A DNA stretch of 64,000 nt. Source: Ceratopteris richardii (lineage: Eukaryota; Streptophyta; Polypodiopsida; Polypodiales; Pteridaceae). This document shows positions 1 to 11,274 of this stretch, one piece after another (the first letter of the stretch is position 1; the number at the start of each line of letters is the position of its first letter). A program made the position numbers and the translations under genes. The DNA lies in contig CM035439.1 in NCBI GenBank assembly GCA_020310875.1, positions 140,807,139-140,871,138 of the forward strand, given 5' to 3'. The notes below the pieces were generated by a model, which was given only the letters and a program-made list of their open reading frames with translations, searched no databases and was not told the origin of the DNA.

Positions 1-620
1 CTTACAGTTCTCCTGAGGAGCATCAACTATAAGTGCAATGATTTCTACTTGCCCAGATAGAACACAATATCTAAGCTCTCCAAAGTTGCCAAAGCACAAC
101 ATCCATTCTATTGCAATCTCCAAGTAATATTTCCTTATACCCAAGTTTGGAGATTCCAAGAATTCTACAGCAATTAAAATTATGAGCATGCTTACAAGTG
201 ATAAAAAGATGCGCAAGATCCGCCTCATTGCCACAGATTGTGCAAAAGCCTCTACTAATATTCAATTTCTTTGCCTTGCTTCTAGTATAGACAACAACTT
301 TGTGCAGAATCATCCACAATAGAAAAGATTGCTTGATGGACACAGGGAATGCCCAAGTATAGTTGAATCTGTATTTACACTCGTGATGGTTCTACTCGAT
401 GTTCCAACTTTTATCAAGTTTATCAACTAAGGGGTTGAAAGGAGTAGATGCCTTTTTGAAGAATAGATACATACTAGCAGCTACATATTTTTGAATATCA
501 ATCTTTTTGCTATGCGCACATCTGTCCAGGGTGTCCACCAGCAGCTTTTTGTTCAACAAGGACCTGTTTACATCCAAGAGATAAGTCAGATATTCGATAA
601 ATTTCTAGGTCTTGTAACAA
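1..620 (-). pseudogene. LINE ORF2 3' fragment with zinc-binding (zf-RVT) domain
   Basis: A minus-strand reading at 71-343 contains a Cys-x2-Cys...His-x4-Cys cluster (CTICG, then HLFITC) preceded by an FLLWMILHK stretch. This is the pattern of the zinc-binding domain that follows reverse transcriptase in plant L1-type LINEs. A second minus-strand reading at 392-577 precedes it and probably belongs to the same remnant. In live LINEs this domain sits near the C-terminus of ORF2 and helps RNA binding during target-primed reverse transcription. No reverse transcriptase core is seen here, and several stops and frame changes interrupt the reading, so it is dead. The fragment runs off the left edge. 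The family call rests on the motif only; domesticated zf-RVT genes exist, but the broken frame argues against one. Confidence 0.6.
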
Positions 621-843
621 CATGTCGTTTCTGTACAGCCTTCTCAAATCCAAGTAAACAACAACAATCTATATTCATAGCACATAAAGTATATTCAAGA
701 GAAGAACCACTCATTTTTTATAATTTTTAGTTGGTTTTAAAAATAATCCAAAAGTTCTTACCATTTCTTTTCTCTTGGATTTGGTAGGAACTTGCACGGG
801 AGTATTACTATCAACACATTGCATCATGGGCACATCTTTAGAT
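620..843. other. Non-coding or highly decayed DNA left of Copia A1
   Basis: No convincing reading in either strand. It is AT-rich and continues on the other side of the Copia element at 5830, as the matching TAGAT repeats show. The minus strand over 620-843 and 5835-6150 reads as lysine/serine-rich sequence broken by stops, possibly an upstream part of the LINE remnant. Confidence 0.4.
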
Positions 844-1074
844 TGTTGATATATTTAGGTAGTGATGTGTGTGAACACACTAGGAACGTAGGGGTACTTT
901 TTTCCCTCTTTAGGAGGTTTTTTCCCCCTGGCTTGTATATACACCTATTGCCCTAACGGGTTACTTATCTTTGTACATTCTAGTGGTAATACATTCATAA
1001 TTGTGCGTTGTGCTCCAAGCTTCTTCATCTTCCTTGTGTTGTTTGCGTGCTTCCATAGACCTCAAACTCCAACA
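844..1074 (+). repeat. 5' LTR of Copia A1
   Basis: 231 bp, starts TGTTGA and ends CCAACA. It matches 5608-5829 and the family A LTR at 56812-57042 (minus). A TATA-like TATATAC lies at 936-942, downstream of a T-rich stretch, and probably marked the promoter. Confidence 0.93.
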
Positions 1075-1076
1075 AT

Positions 1077-1088
1077 TGGTATCAGAGC
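1077..1088 (+). promoter_or_regulatory. tRNA-Met primer binding site of Copia A1
   Basis: TGGTATCAGAGC, two bases after the LTR end, is the standard complement of the 3' end of initiator tRNA-Met used by most plant Copia elements. Confidence 0.9.
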
Positions 1089-1429
1089 AGGTCGCCGCTT
1101 CATCTAGGAAGTTGTCAATACCCCTCCGATTAGAGTCTCAAAATCGCACAAAAATTGGTGAGCATACTCAGGGTGATTACAAGATCAAAACAACTTCACT
1201 TTGTGGAGTCGAAATCGCTATCTGAGCTCGTTTCGGCCTCTGAATGCATTATCACCATGCTTGTGCAAGCGATTTCATCTTTTTGTGCCAAAAATATATA
1301 CAGGTTTCAATTCATGAGTATAAGCGTCTCAAAGTCTGCTAAAGGTTTAGTGGAACTTGTCAGGGTAGTTATGTTCAACTTTTTTAGATACAATCATTTT
1401 TTTGCATCAGGTATTTTAGTCAGCGGCCA

Positions 1430-4400
1430 TGGCTGAAAGCAATGATATATTTCGTATGTTGGTTGTTGAGGATAAGTTGGATGGTACCAATTACCCATTG
1501 TGGGTTTATATGATGCATCATGTATTGGTTAGAAAAGGACTGTGGAATATTGTGTAGGGTGTTGAAAAACGTCCTATTTCACCTTCGAACGTAGTTGTTA
1601 AAGGTGATGCAGATGGCATTGAAGATGATAACATTCTTCATGTTCCTGTTCATGCTGTTGTTGCTCCTATTGTAGAGCAAATTCATTGGGATGGCAGAGA
1701 TGCTCAACACATGCATTGATAGCCTTGTCTATCAAACGTGCCATTATTCCTCACATTCGCTCTTGCATAATAGCTAAGGATGCTTGGGATACGCTTACCA
1801 CTTTATACTAGGCAAGGAATGAGGCTCATGTTGCTTACCTCCAAAAACAGTTGAAGAGTGAGCACATGAATGAAGGTGAGTCCATGGACAATTTTCTGAC
1901 AAAGATCAAACATTTGAAAGAACAATTGATTTATGCTATTGAAGTCTTGCCTGATAGTTCATTTGTGTAGACTATTCTGAATGGTCTTCCCGATTCATAT
2001 CAAAGTTTTGCTTCCACTCTTCGTTTAATGATGAAAGGCAATCCAAATGCCTTAACATTTGAGGAGTTAGTTTCTTTTATATTGCAAGAAGATTAATCTA
2101 GGTAGAATAGGTCCATTATGCGTGTTACAGATCAAGCTTTCCTAGCTAGTCAAAAGGGCAAAGGAAAATGGAGCTCTTCTTCTAGCAACCCAAAATCTGC
2201 TAATTCTACAAATCAAAGAAGGAAGACAGAGATGAGAAGAAAACAGAAAAGCAGAAATTGTTTTGCAAATACTGTAAAGGAAATGATCATGTCATAAAGA
2301 GCCATCCAAAACAGGTGACTAAAGAAGCAAGGAAGAAAGAGGTTGGAATGGTTGTTGTGAAGGCCTCTACACCAAAAATAGAGTCTGCAAATCTTGTGTA
2401 GAATGAAGAATGGGCATCCACTATTATTTGCACTTATGACCCATCTTCTCATGAACAGTATATGTCTAGTAGAGTTAGATGTTTGGTACTTTGATAGTGG
2501 GGCGACCAAACATATTACCTCACAATGCAGTTTCTTCACTTCACTCCAGCCCGCCCCTATAGGGAATACTGTCACATGCGCCAACAACTCCTCTTATCCT
2601 ATTATGGGAGTTGGTAAGATCATTCTGACTATTACTGATGATAGTTCTTTTACATTGGCGGATGCTTTATTTGTGCTAGGTATCAAGAAGAATTTTTTAT
2701 CAATTTCAGCTTTAGGCTAGATTGGCGTGGTTGTGAAATTTGTTGAAGACAGATGTACAATTCATGATCTGTCAAATGGTGATGTCATTATTGCTTCTAG
2801 CATTTTATGTTGTGGGATGTATAAGCTCATACACTATGAAAAATCTATGAATGATTTAGCATGTGCAATACATGATTCTCAAGCTATGTCAGATGCAAAG
2901 CTTTGGCATGCATGCTTTGGTCATCTGCATTTTGCTAGTTTGCTACGCCTACAGAAATATGAAATGGTATCTTCTTTGCCCAAACTTGAAGCACCTGGTA
3001 AACATGTCTATGAAGGCTGTATTTTGGGAAAAATGAAGCATTCCTCATTCCCAAAAGATGGTTGAGTTTGAGCTACTCAAAAAGTGTAGATCGTTCACAG
3101 TGATGTCTATGGTCCTATGCAGACATCCTCTTTTGGAAACTCTCTCTACTTCATGACTTTCATTGATGATTTTTCCAGGAATGCATGGGTATATCCATTG
3201 AAATCAAAGTCCCAAATGTTTATGTGCTTAAAATATTTTTTGTTCTTGGCTAAAAATTTATCAGCATGTAAAATGGGCAGCGTCCATTCTGATCGAGGGG
3301 GGGAATATATCACTCATGGAGATGGCGAGGTGTATGGTCAAGAGTCAGTCTTTACCACATAGTTTCTAGCTTGAAGCTATTATGTGCACAACATATATAC
3401 TTAACAGGTGTCCCACTAAAGCATTTTAATTTATCACTCCATATGAGGGTTGGCATGGTCGAAAGCCATTTCATGTTGCTCACCTACATGTTTTTGGTTG
3501 TCTGCCATATGCATTAGTGCTTGAACAACAACGCAGGAAATTGGATGATAAAGCATTGAAATGTAATTTTGTTGGGTACAGTTCTGAAACCAAAGGCTAT
3601 CTTCTGTATCATCCACAGACTAAACACATTTTGGTTAGCCATGATGTTGTTTTTGTGGAAGATGTTATTCAACCATTACTTTCATGTACTAAGGAGACAT
3701 CAGTTAGCTCCAAAGACATGTATAACACTTTGCTGCCTCTTTTTACGGGTGGATAGTTTAGTGTTGGTCCTAATGAGGCAACTTCTCAATCTTTACAAGT
3801 TTCATGTGATGATGCAGATCATTCCATTTCTAGTGCAGATTTACATGATGCACTTCTTGATGAGAGAGCTGAAATTGAGGAGGCAAAAATGGCTGGAGCA
3901 GACTTTGCATGATAGCAAATTATATGTATCGATGTCATATCATACTCATTTGGCTCTCATAGGACTTCTTTTGCATTAAATTGTTATGCTATGCTTGTCT
4001 CTAGTCTCTGTGATGAGAATGAGCCTATTTGATTTGATGAAGCAAAAAATTCTAAAAATTTGATGGCTGCTATGCAATTAGACTATGATGCTATCATGAA
4101 AAATGGTACCTATTCTTTATGTGATAGGCCATCGGCACTAAGTGGGTATACAAGTTGAAGCGTAAGCCTGATGGAACAGTTGACAAGTATAAGGCTAGGC
4201 TTGTTGCAAAGGGGTATGCTCAGGAAAGAGGAATTGATTTTGATGAGACCTTTGCTCCTACTTGCCGAATGACTACTGTTCGTAGCATCTGTGCACTTAC
4301 AGCTCATTATGTTTGGGATGTACATGAGTTGTACATCAAAATTGGATTTTTGAATGGTGAATTGCATAAAGAAGTGTATGTTTTTCAGCCTCGTGGCTTT

Positions 4401-5534
4401 GTGCAAAAAGGGCATGAAAACTATGTGTGCAGGTTGAAAAAGGCATTATATGGTTTGAAACAAGCACTAGGTGCTTGGTATGAAAAGATACATGCGTATC
4501 TGATTGCACATGGTTTTGAGAACAATCTAACTGAGAGCACCTTATATGTTAAGCATGAAAATGATGTGCTTCTGATCATTGTTGTGTATGTTGATGACAT
4601 GCTCCTCAGTGGTCCTCATGAGAAGCATATTGCTGATTTTAAGGCTGATTTGCATGCCTCATTTGAGATGAAAAATTTGGCGCATTTGCATCATTACTTG
4701 GGCATTCATTCTATGCAAGTTGATAGCCGAATAGCTTTATGTCAAATGAAATATATTGACACATTGTTGTAGTGTTTTGGCCTTGAAGACTACAAACCTA
4801 TCGCCACTCTTGTGGACACATGTTTGCAATTGAGTCTTCATGATGCTGGAGATGCATTTGATATTGTTCTCTATTAGCATGTTGTTGGATGCTTGGTTTA
4901 CTTATGCATTACTCAGCCAGATATTCAGTTTGTTGTCTCACAGATGAGCAGGTTTATGCATTACCCTTGTGTCAAGCATTGGTAGGTGGTTAAGCGCATC
5001 TTTTGCTATTTGAGTGGTACTTGGATTGTTTTATCCCAAGGGGGATCAATACCGCCAACTTTACATGCTTTTTCTTACTCTGACTAGGCTGGTTGCTATG
5101 ACACTTGTGTGTCCATTGGTGGCTTTTACTTCATGCTTGGTAGCTCATGTATATCTTGGTTGAGCAAGAAGCAGCCTATTGTGGCCACTTCCAATTGTGA
5201 GGCTGAGTATAGGGTACCTTTCACAACGACTATTGAGTGTGTGTGGATTAGACGTTTTATGGTTGATTTGGGTGTTGGTCAGTCTTCTGCCACCACCATC
5301 TTCACAGATAGTCAGAGCACATTGGCAGTTGCAAGGAACTCGATGTTCCATGCTCGGACTAAGCACATTGAGGTGCACTATCATTATGTCAAGGAGAGGT
5401 TCTCTAGTGGAAATATCATCTTGGTATATGTGCCCACGCAAGAGAACATTGCAGACCTTTTCACGAAGGCTCTTCCTAGGGAGAAGTTTGAAGCTTTCCA
5501 CAAAGCTTTTGGCTTACTTCCTTTTGTGGATTGA
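1430..5534 (+). pseudogene. gag-pol region of Copia A1
   Basis: The gag start is visible at 1430 (MAESNDIF), followed by the LDGTNYPLW motif typical of Copia gag. Downstream are recognisable protease, GAG-pre-integrase (LWHACFGHLH), integrase, reverse transcriptase (KARLVAKGYAQ, ALYGLKQA, YVDDML) and RNase H (SKKQPIVATSNCEAEYR) segments. The same family recurs at 13929-16657 and at the right end of the window. The frame is broken many times and cannot make a polyprotein. Confidence 0.9.
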
Positions 5535-5607
5535 TTCCACATAGTTTGTCCCTTCCTTATACATGAGTGCCAACTCCTTGTTCACTGCATCACTCCCAAG
5601 TGGGATT

Positions 5608-5829
5608 TGTTGATATATTTAGGTAGTGATGTGTGTCAACACACTAGGATCATCAGGGCACTTTTTTCCCTCTTTAGAAGGTTTTTTTCCCCCGGCTTGT
5701 ATATATGCTTATTGCCCTGACAAGTTACTTATCTTTGTACATTCTAGTGGTTATACATTCAGAATTGTGTGTTTTGCTCCAAGCTTCTTCATCTTCCTTG
5801 TGCTTTTCTATAGACCTCGAACTCCAACA
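5608..5829 (+). repeat. 3' LTR of Copia A1
   Basis: 222 bp, TGTTGA...CCAACA, partner of 844-1074. It is preceded by a purine-rich tract (AAGTGGGATT, about 5598-5607) that serves as polypurine tract, and followed by the TAGAT duplication. Confidence 0.93.
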
Positions 5830-6148
5830 TAGATTAATCTTTTGTATGTTGAAACTTAGATATGTTTTTCTGGTCACTTTTGTTTAGTTGCTATGTGAAA
5901 GGGGGATCATTGACTTGATGACTATCTTCTTCACCTCCATCAAAAGATTGGGAGGAAGAAATATTACTCGAGTTGGTTCTGAAGATCTGTTTTTTTCTTC
6001 CTTTGACTTGAATCTATCCCATCTCCATGGTCTCATGTTGATTGTAGTTGACTTCCTTGCCTATAGAGCAATTAATGGCTTTATAGTAATCATTTTCCTT
6101 GTCTTTTTCCTTACCTTTTCCTCGTTATTGTATTCTTGAAAGGAATAA
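5830..6148. other. Non-coding DNA, continuation of the A1 target locus
   Basis: AT-rich, no gene recognised. It joins the 620-843 segment across the Copia insertion. Short open frames here have no recognisable motif. Confidence 0.4.
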
Positions 6149-6221
6149 ATGTTGGAAACAATGTCCAATGGCCCAACATCTAAAGTTAAAACTATACTAT
6201 TTATATTCTATAATCTCGCCC

Positions 6222-6370
6222 CACAAGAAAGCATGTGGGCACATTGGTTTAGGTGAAGAATTTCAAAAATTAAATCACGAATTGACTAGGGTTCAAATCC
6301 CATGAGAAGTAAATGACAGCACGGAAATTGTTTTTTGGAGATCATGAGTTTTTTTAAAAACAAGGCAACG
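6222..6370 (+). repeat. Possible SINE head (tRNA-like A and B boxes)
   Basis: GGGCACATTGGTTTAG at about 6237-6252 resembles a polymerase III A box and GGGTTCAAATCCC at about 6290-6302 closely resembles a B box, roughly 50 bp apart. No tRNA cloverleaf can be folded around them, so a tRNA gene is unlikely and a decayed SINE is the better guess. No target duplication or poly-A tail was found. Confidence 0.35.
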
Positions 6371-7048
6371 TCGAATATTTGCGATAATTTTAGTGGTGAT
6401 TTTTTGAATTACAAAAAACTTGGTGCAAGCTTCTAGAAATCATTGGTGACACCTTTTTGATGTGCTTTTCAATAGGCTTAAAAACTATATAAGGAGATCA
6501 TAGCCTCATTATGTGATATCTTCTTAAGGAGTTCAAGCTCAACACAAGAAGATCAAGGAGCTCCTCTCTTAGAGGAAGAGTTGCTACACCCTTTGAGGAG
6601 GTGTGCTCTACATCTGGAGACATCTAGAGAAGTTCGTATCAGCCAACCATCAGCATCTTGTTGAGTTACTATGAGTAACAAGTCTACATCTGTCCTCACT
6701 TTTTCATTTACTAGTTTTTGATTTAGATAGTCAGAATTTGGGTTTGCTGTAAAACAATTCTAAACTTTTCATATTCTGCATATTCTCTCACACACACTCT
6801 TCGTACCTCTTAGGCACAAAATTTCTTGTATCTAGTTCCTATTTCTACCTAGATTTAGGTATTGTCTGTTTGTATCATATTCTCGTATTGTAATTTGATG
6901 TTGGAATGTAGATAGTGTGGATGAGCATCATAGCTCATCGTTACACTTTAAAATCTTGTTTATTCTCTCTATATCTCTCACTCATCTCTTTTTGAGTATT
7001 AAGGTGTGTATGCTAAGGTTCATGTGTTGGAAGATCTTGTAAAGAGCC
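6370..7048 (+). repeat. LTR-like sequence fragment of unknown family
   Basis: Non-coding stretch with CTATATAAGG at about 6486-6495, then several hundred bases rich in TCTC and CTC runs, as in the U5 side of plant LTRs. The left end is unclear (a TGTTGG at about 6153 is a candidate) and no primer site follows. The right side is cut by the Gypsy remnant at 7049. A solo or truncated LTR is the best guess; other non-coding DNA is possible. Confidence 0.3.
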
Positions 7049-8770
7049 ATAATGGGACATACATTCGCCATATGTTCACCTCCAGAAGTATAGCATCTTT
7101 TCACTAGGACAAACCTTGGTATTTGGTTGCTTGAGACTCCTAACTTCTGAGCTACTTTCTCTGCAAGTTCCTCAATAGATGTGGATGGATTTGAATTGAG
7201 GCTAGTAGAGCTATCCAAATCTCTGTAGATTTTTGAAAGCTCTAATTCCTCCCCTAGGTTATCCTCAATGTCAATGCACATGTATACACACTCTTCTATG
7301 GTCCTAGGGTCCTTCAAGTACACATATGATCTCGATTTGGTACTTAGCAATCCGTCCAAGAATAAAGCCACTTGTTTGGCTGGTGTGGATAACTCAGGAA
7401 CAAGACATCTCTCTAGGTATTGCCTAAACCTTCTTCTTGCAAGTCTAACGGTCTCTTGAGGTGTCTGCTTAAAGCTATGAATCATTGAGGAAGTATTGTT
7501 CCATATGCCACTCTTAGAAAATTCTGCGATGAAAGCCTCTAGAAGTTGGTCTATGTTTCTGAACTGACCTTGGTGAAGCGGTTGAAACCATGTAAGGGTT
7601 GTGTTCTTGAGGGTTAGGCCAAAGGCATTACATTGAGTGAACAAGTCTTCAACTTGTTCAGCTCTCATAACCTGCCTAAAGTTTGCCACATGATCGTATG
7701 GTTCTCTTGTGCCATCGAAGCAATTCTTCATGGACTTAACTAATTGTGTAGGCCTCAAGGTCCTCGTGTGTTCCATAGGCCTTGGCAGAGGAAATTTGTC
7801 TGTATTTCTTTGGTTCCTTGGGTCTCTAGGTCTCTCGGTTTCCATTCTATCTGTCTCCGTTCTATCCGTCTCCGTTCTTGTTCTTTCTCTTCCTAGTGGG
7901 TTAGCAAAGCTTACCTCTGACCTATCTCTACTCGTGTCCCTTTGAACTCCATGAGCTTGGGATGTTCCAGCTCCTTGGTGACCATAAGAGATGTTAGATC
8001 TTGGTTGGGGAAAAATAAATTCACCCTTCCAAGTGTAGGCATGCCTACCATGCTCTGAGACCACAAAGATCCTCTCTGACATATTGTCTAAATAGGTCAC
8101 TTTGCCTGGGATATCTAGATCTTTAGACTCATAGATTGTGATCATTCCTACTTCATTAGGTTGGTCAGGCTTATACCTCCAAAAAGCTTCATCAGTCTCT
8201 CGGTTTAAGAGCAGATCTATGCTCTTATTGTCTTGAGGAATCCATTCTGGAGTGATGATTCTAGTCAAGACTGATTTGCCTCGGGGAGTTCTAGGCTCTC
8301 TTCCTAAGTTCCCTTGCTCTATGTCACCAATGTCTATCTCTGGAATCACATTACCAAATTCATTTGTTCTATCCTATTGGTTGGTGACTACGTACATTGT
8401 TCTAGTATGCACCATTTTTGAACTTGACCACTAGGTGTTCTAGTCCAAGGGGTTGATCTGGCTTTTTAATATGGACAACAGATCTTCTTAGACCATCCTC
8501 ATAGATGAGAGCACCTAATCGGTTGGTCCTGATATCTTCCAGTTGCGTTTTGTAAGGACCTTCAGGTTTCTCTAAGTAAGCCACACCTAAGCTTCTTGTG
8601 GGTCTCTCCATACCATAAGACATCTTTGATTCGCTAGTGTCAGAGTTAGGGTAGTGCGGATAAGCGCTCAATTGCTGGGCCCAAGACCTAGTAGTGTGAT
8701 TGACACTAGCCTCCGAAGACCTAAGGCTTTGTCGATCTCTCCCTAGATATCGTCTTGATCGAAGGTTCAT
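7049..8770 (-). pseudogene. gag region of Gypsy G1
   Basis: Minus-strand coding begins at 8770 with MNLRSRRYLGRDRQ, almost the same start as the whole copy (27321), and runs through the retrotransposon gag domain (PTQLVKSMKN, TWFQPL, KQVALFLDGLL) to a knuckle with the family's short spacing before similarity ends. Gag packages the element RNA into particles. The reading is broken and incomplete. Confidence 0.88.
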
Positions 8771-9203
8771 ATGCCTTGGTAGTTATCCTAATTTTCCCAG
8801 TACAACCTTGTTGTTGAGTTCTTTTGTAATAGTCACTCGTTCTTTTTAATTTTCTTAGGATGTCACTTCTTGTCCAATCAGTCTTCATTACAAGGAACAC
8901 TTGGGTTTTATCATACTTGAGTTTGATCCCTTGGTTTGAATTCTTTTTCCTTAGCGTGTTTCACAACTGTAATCTATTTATACTTGCACTTGAGTGATTA
9001 GAGTTCTTGGACTTGACAATGCTTAACGTTGCCCTAATCAATCAATACCTCTATCGGTACTTAGCTTAAGCTAGGAATTGACAGAGGGAGTTTAGAATAA
9101 TCCAACCTCAAGTGGCTTATCCCTTGCCCTTGTAAGCCCAGGAAATGTGTTCCCAAGCCTGCACTCAATCTTGCCTTGAATGCCCTTTGATGCTCTTAGT
9201 GGA

Positions 9204-10567
9204 CCTATAAAAGTCCCAAAGTTAGCTCAAGATTTAAATTCAACTAACACAACAAAACATTTTTATTCATGTAATTCATAGACCAAATTGTCCTTTGCCT
9301 TTATGGAAAACAATCCTAAAGATCCCTCAGTTTTCTTACCCCGAGGTATGAGCCTCAAATCACTCCAAACGGATTTCGTATGGGGAAGTTATGACAATTC
9401 AGGGGTCTGGGGTTAAAACAAGGTTTAAATAGCCTAATAGGCAAATAGGGTTTTCTTGAATTATTTGCTTACGATCTCCCTACGTTTCCTATAGCACAAT
9501 ATTCATGCCCAAAATTAGCCAAAATTTTCAAATTAAAAAACCCTGAAAAATTGGCCGAAAATGGCTATCAATCGCCATCGACAGGGTTGTCAATCATGAT
9601 GGATAGAGCTATCCATCATTGCCTATCAATCGTGACGTGTCAATCACGATGGACAAGGGGTGTCAATCACGATTGATGGGTATCAACCGTGATGGACTGA
9701 GTTTTTCGGGTTCTTTGCGTGATTTTGCTTCAATCGTGGTCTATGAGTCGCGATGGACAGATTTCTCGACGAAATGGGGTGTCAATTGCGATTTTCTATC
9801 CATCGCAATGGAAACGTGTCAATTGCGATGGACGGCTGTCAATCGTGATGGATAGGTAGTCCGTCATGGGGGTGTCAATCGCGATTGACTCAGTTTTTCA
9901 TATTTTTGCGTGCCTATGTGTGAGTCAGGGGCCTATTTGTCGCGATGGACAAGATTTTTGTCCTTATTTAGTGTCGATCATGGATTTTGTGTCGATCATA
10001 ATGGATACCGTCTGTCGCAATTGATAGAAGTGTCCATCGGGGTCTGTCGATCGTGATGGACACGCTGTCCGTTGCGATGGACATTGTCAATCATGATTGA
10101 TGTTGTGAATCACGATGGATAGTAAAAATGCAAATTTTTAGAAATTTTTGTGGATTTGTGGTGTGCAAGGTCTCTATTCTACTGTGTTGCACTTAGTTTT
10201 ACCCAAGGATCAAAATTTTTGTCAATCAGATTGACAGAGATCAACTCCTCGGAGACTATGCATAGCTTTTTCGTACCTGTGCAACCTGCTAGAGATGATG
10301 ATACAGTCGAAAACTGCAAGAAATGCTCAAAAACACACAAAAACAACAATCACACAATTGCTCTCTCGTTCTCTCTCACAAGTGAAATGAGGGGAATGGA
10401 ATGGGGAAGGTGATATGACCAAAAAACTAAAGATTTTGCGAAGGTGGTGATGGAGGTGGGAGATGGTGAGGATGATGATGGTGATGATGATGGTGAAGAA
10501 AATAAAAGGAAATAGAGATAAGTGAAGAAAATACCTATGACTCCAATGTCACAACTCTACGCCTTAC
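9204..10567 (-). other. Putative leader intron of Gypsy G1
   Basis: On the minus strand a donor-like ATG|GTAAGG lies at 10567 and a CTAAC followed by TTTTATAG|G ends at 9205. The corresponding sites in the whole Gypsy (25464 and 26862) are in the same relative places and the intervals are nearly equal (about 1363 and 1399 bp). Inference only; no transcript evidence. Confidence 0.4.
9555..10130. repeat. Degenerate minisatellite in the leader of Gypsy G1
   Basis: Repeated variants of GTCAATCGCGATGGAC and its reverse-complement relatives, spaced irregularly at about 18-36 bp. Many copies have TG or CA where others have CG, as expected from deamination of methylated CpG. It occupies the same leader position as the 36-bp array at 25873-26415 and shares the ATCGCGA core. 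Confidence 0.85.
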
Positions 10568-10593
10568 CATCACACGCTCATCCTTGAAGCTCT

Positions 10594-10612
10594 CTCCCCG
10601 ACAACAATGCCA
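10594..10612 (-). promoter_or_regulatory. Decayed tRNA-Asp-type primer binding site of G1
   Basis: Seven bases inside the LTR, on the minus strand, is a sequence alignable over its full length with the tRNA-Asp primer site seen intact at 25419-25437. It has decayed. Confidence 0.75.
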
Positions 10613-10619
10613 AATTTAG

Positions 10620-11274
10620 TGTCACTCTAGCACAATGGCAAGTACCAACGTGAGGAGATCCACCTCATAATTATCAATCCATGGAGACATGAGGACTAGT
10701 ATGAAGACTATGAGCAAGTGATGATACAAGTGCGTGAGTGAGAAGCACACTAGCATGCACACACTTACACACACACGCCCACACATGGCAAGGGCAAAGA
10801 GAGGAACAAAGGAGTAACTTCCATTACAAAAGAGTTCTCATACAAAGCTCAAATCTACAACAAGCTAACCTCAAAAATGAGCTCTCTAGCTCTTTTTATA
10901 GTTTTTGACTAGCTTTTGGCCCTGTCTAGACCTAGTGTCTGACCTAGTTAAAAATGAGGTTCCAAGGCTTATTTTAGGGCTCAAACGAAGTCTAAAAATT
11001 ATGAAAATTGGTATATAGCTACTTCTAATACTCATCAAGCTCGAGGACTCCTTGGCTTGCACAAAATGGAGTAGGAATAACAAAAAATGGTATTTACAAT
11101 GGTGAGAAGTGACTAAAATCACTATTTGGGGAATATTGCTTCATGAAAAATTATAGGGCCTATTTGCGGGATCTGCGTTGACTGCTTTGCCTACTTGGTC
11201 CTTCTCATTGCTCTGACTCTTTTCATTGGCTTCCTTGTCTTGTAAGTCCTTGAGTGCCCTGATTGCTACCAACA
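10620..11274 (-). repeat. 5' LTR of Gypsy G1
   Basis: 655 bp, TG...CA on the minus strand. It matches 54890-55543 along its whole length, including the TATA-like region near 10894-10905 and the GT-rich tract near the leader side. The outer end at 11274 abuts a Copia LTR remnant, so G1 probably inserted there. Confidence 0.9.

Larger units (their letters stand above)
844..5829 (+). mobile_element. Copia LTR retrotransposon A1 (family A), both LTRs, broken
   Basis: Five-kilobase Ty1/Copia element with all parts in Copia order: LTR, tRNA-Met primer site, gag with a CCHC knuckle near 2262-2305, aspartic protease (DSGAT near 2497), GAG-pre-integrase near 2890-3060, integrase about 3090-3700, reverse transcriptase about 4130-4780, RNase H about 5100-5534, polypurine tract, LTR. 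TAGAT occurs on both sides (839-843 and 5830-5834), the expected 5-bp target duplication, so both ends are real. Integrase before reverse transcriptase defines Copia. The LTRs differ at roughly one base in ten by eye, so the insertion is fairly old. The coding region is broken with many breaks. Confidence 0.93.
7049..11274 (-). mobile_element. Gypsy element G1 (5' part, minus strand), broken
   Basis: 5' portion of a Ty3/Gypsy element in the same superfamily group as the whole copy at 24835-41619. From the right: 5' LTR 10620-11274, tRNA-Asp-type primer site, a leader of about 1.8 kb containing a degenerate minisatellite, then gag to about 7049, where similarity to the whole copy stops. The LTR is closely similar to the 3' LTR of the outer Gypsy at 54890-55543, so G1 and that element are one subfamily. 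The copy is broken with several breaks and lacks pol and the 3' end. Decay at CpG sites in primer site and minisatellite suggests a long-methylated, old insertion. Confidence 0.9.

Noticed and set aside
620-843. Host gene exon on the minus strand (lysine/serine-rich reading continuing past Copia A1)
   Set aside because: Interrupted by stops, no splice sites convincing enough, and next to a LINE remnant.
6222-6310. tRNA gene
   Set aside because: Only A- and B-box-like sequences are present; no acceptor or anticodon stem can be formed.
10150-10413. Small plus-strand frame in the G1 leader
   Set aside because: It lies opposite the Gypsy orientation in non-coding leader sequence and has no recognisable domain.
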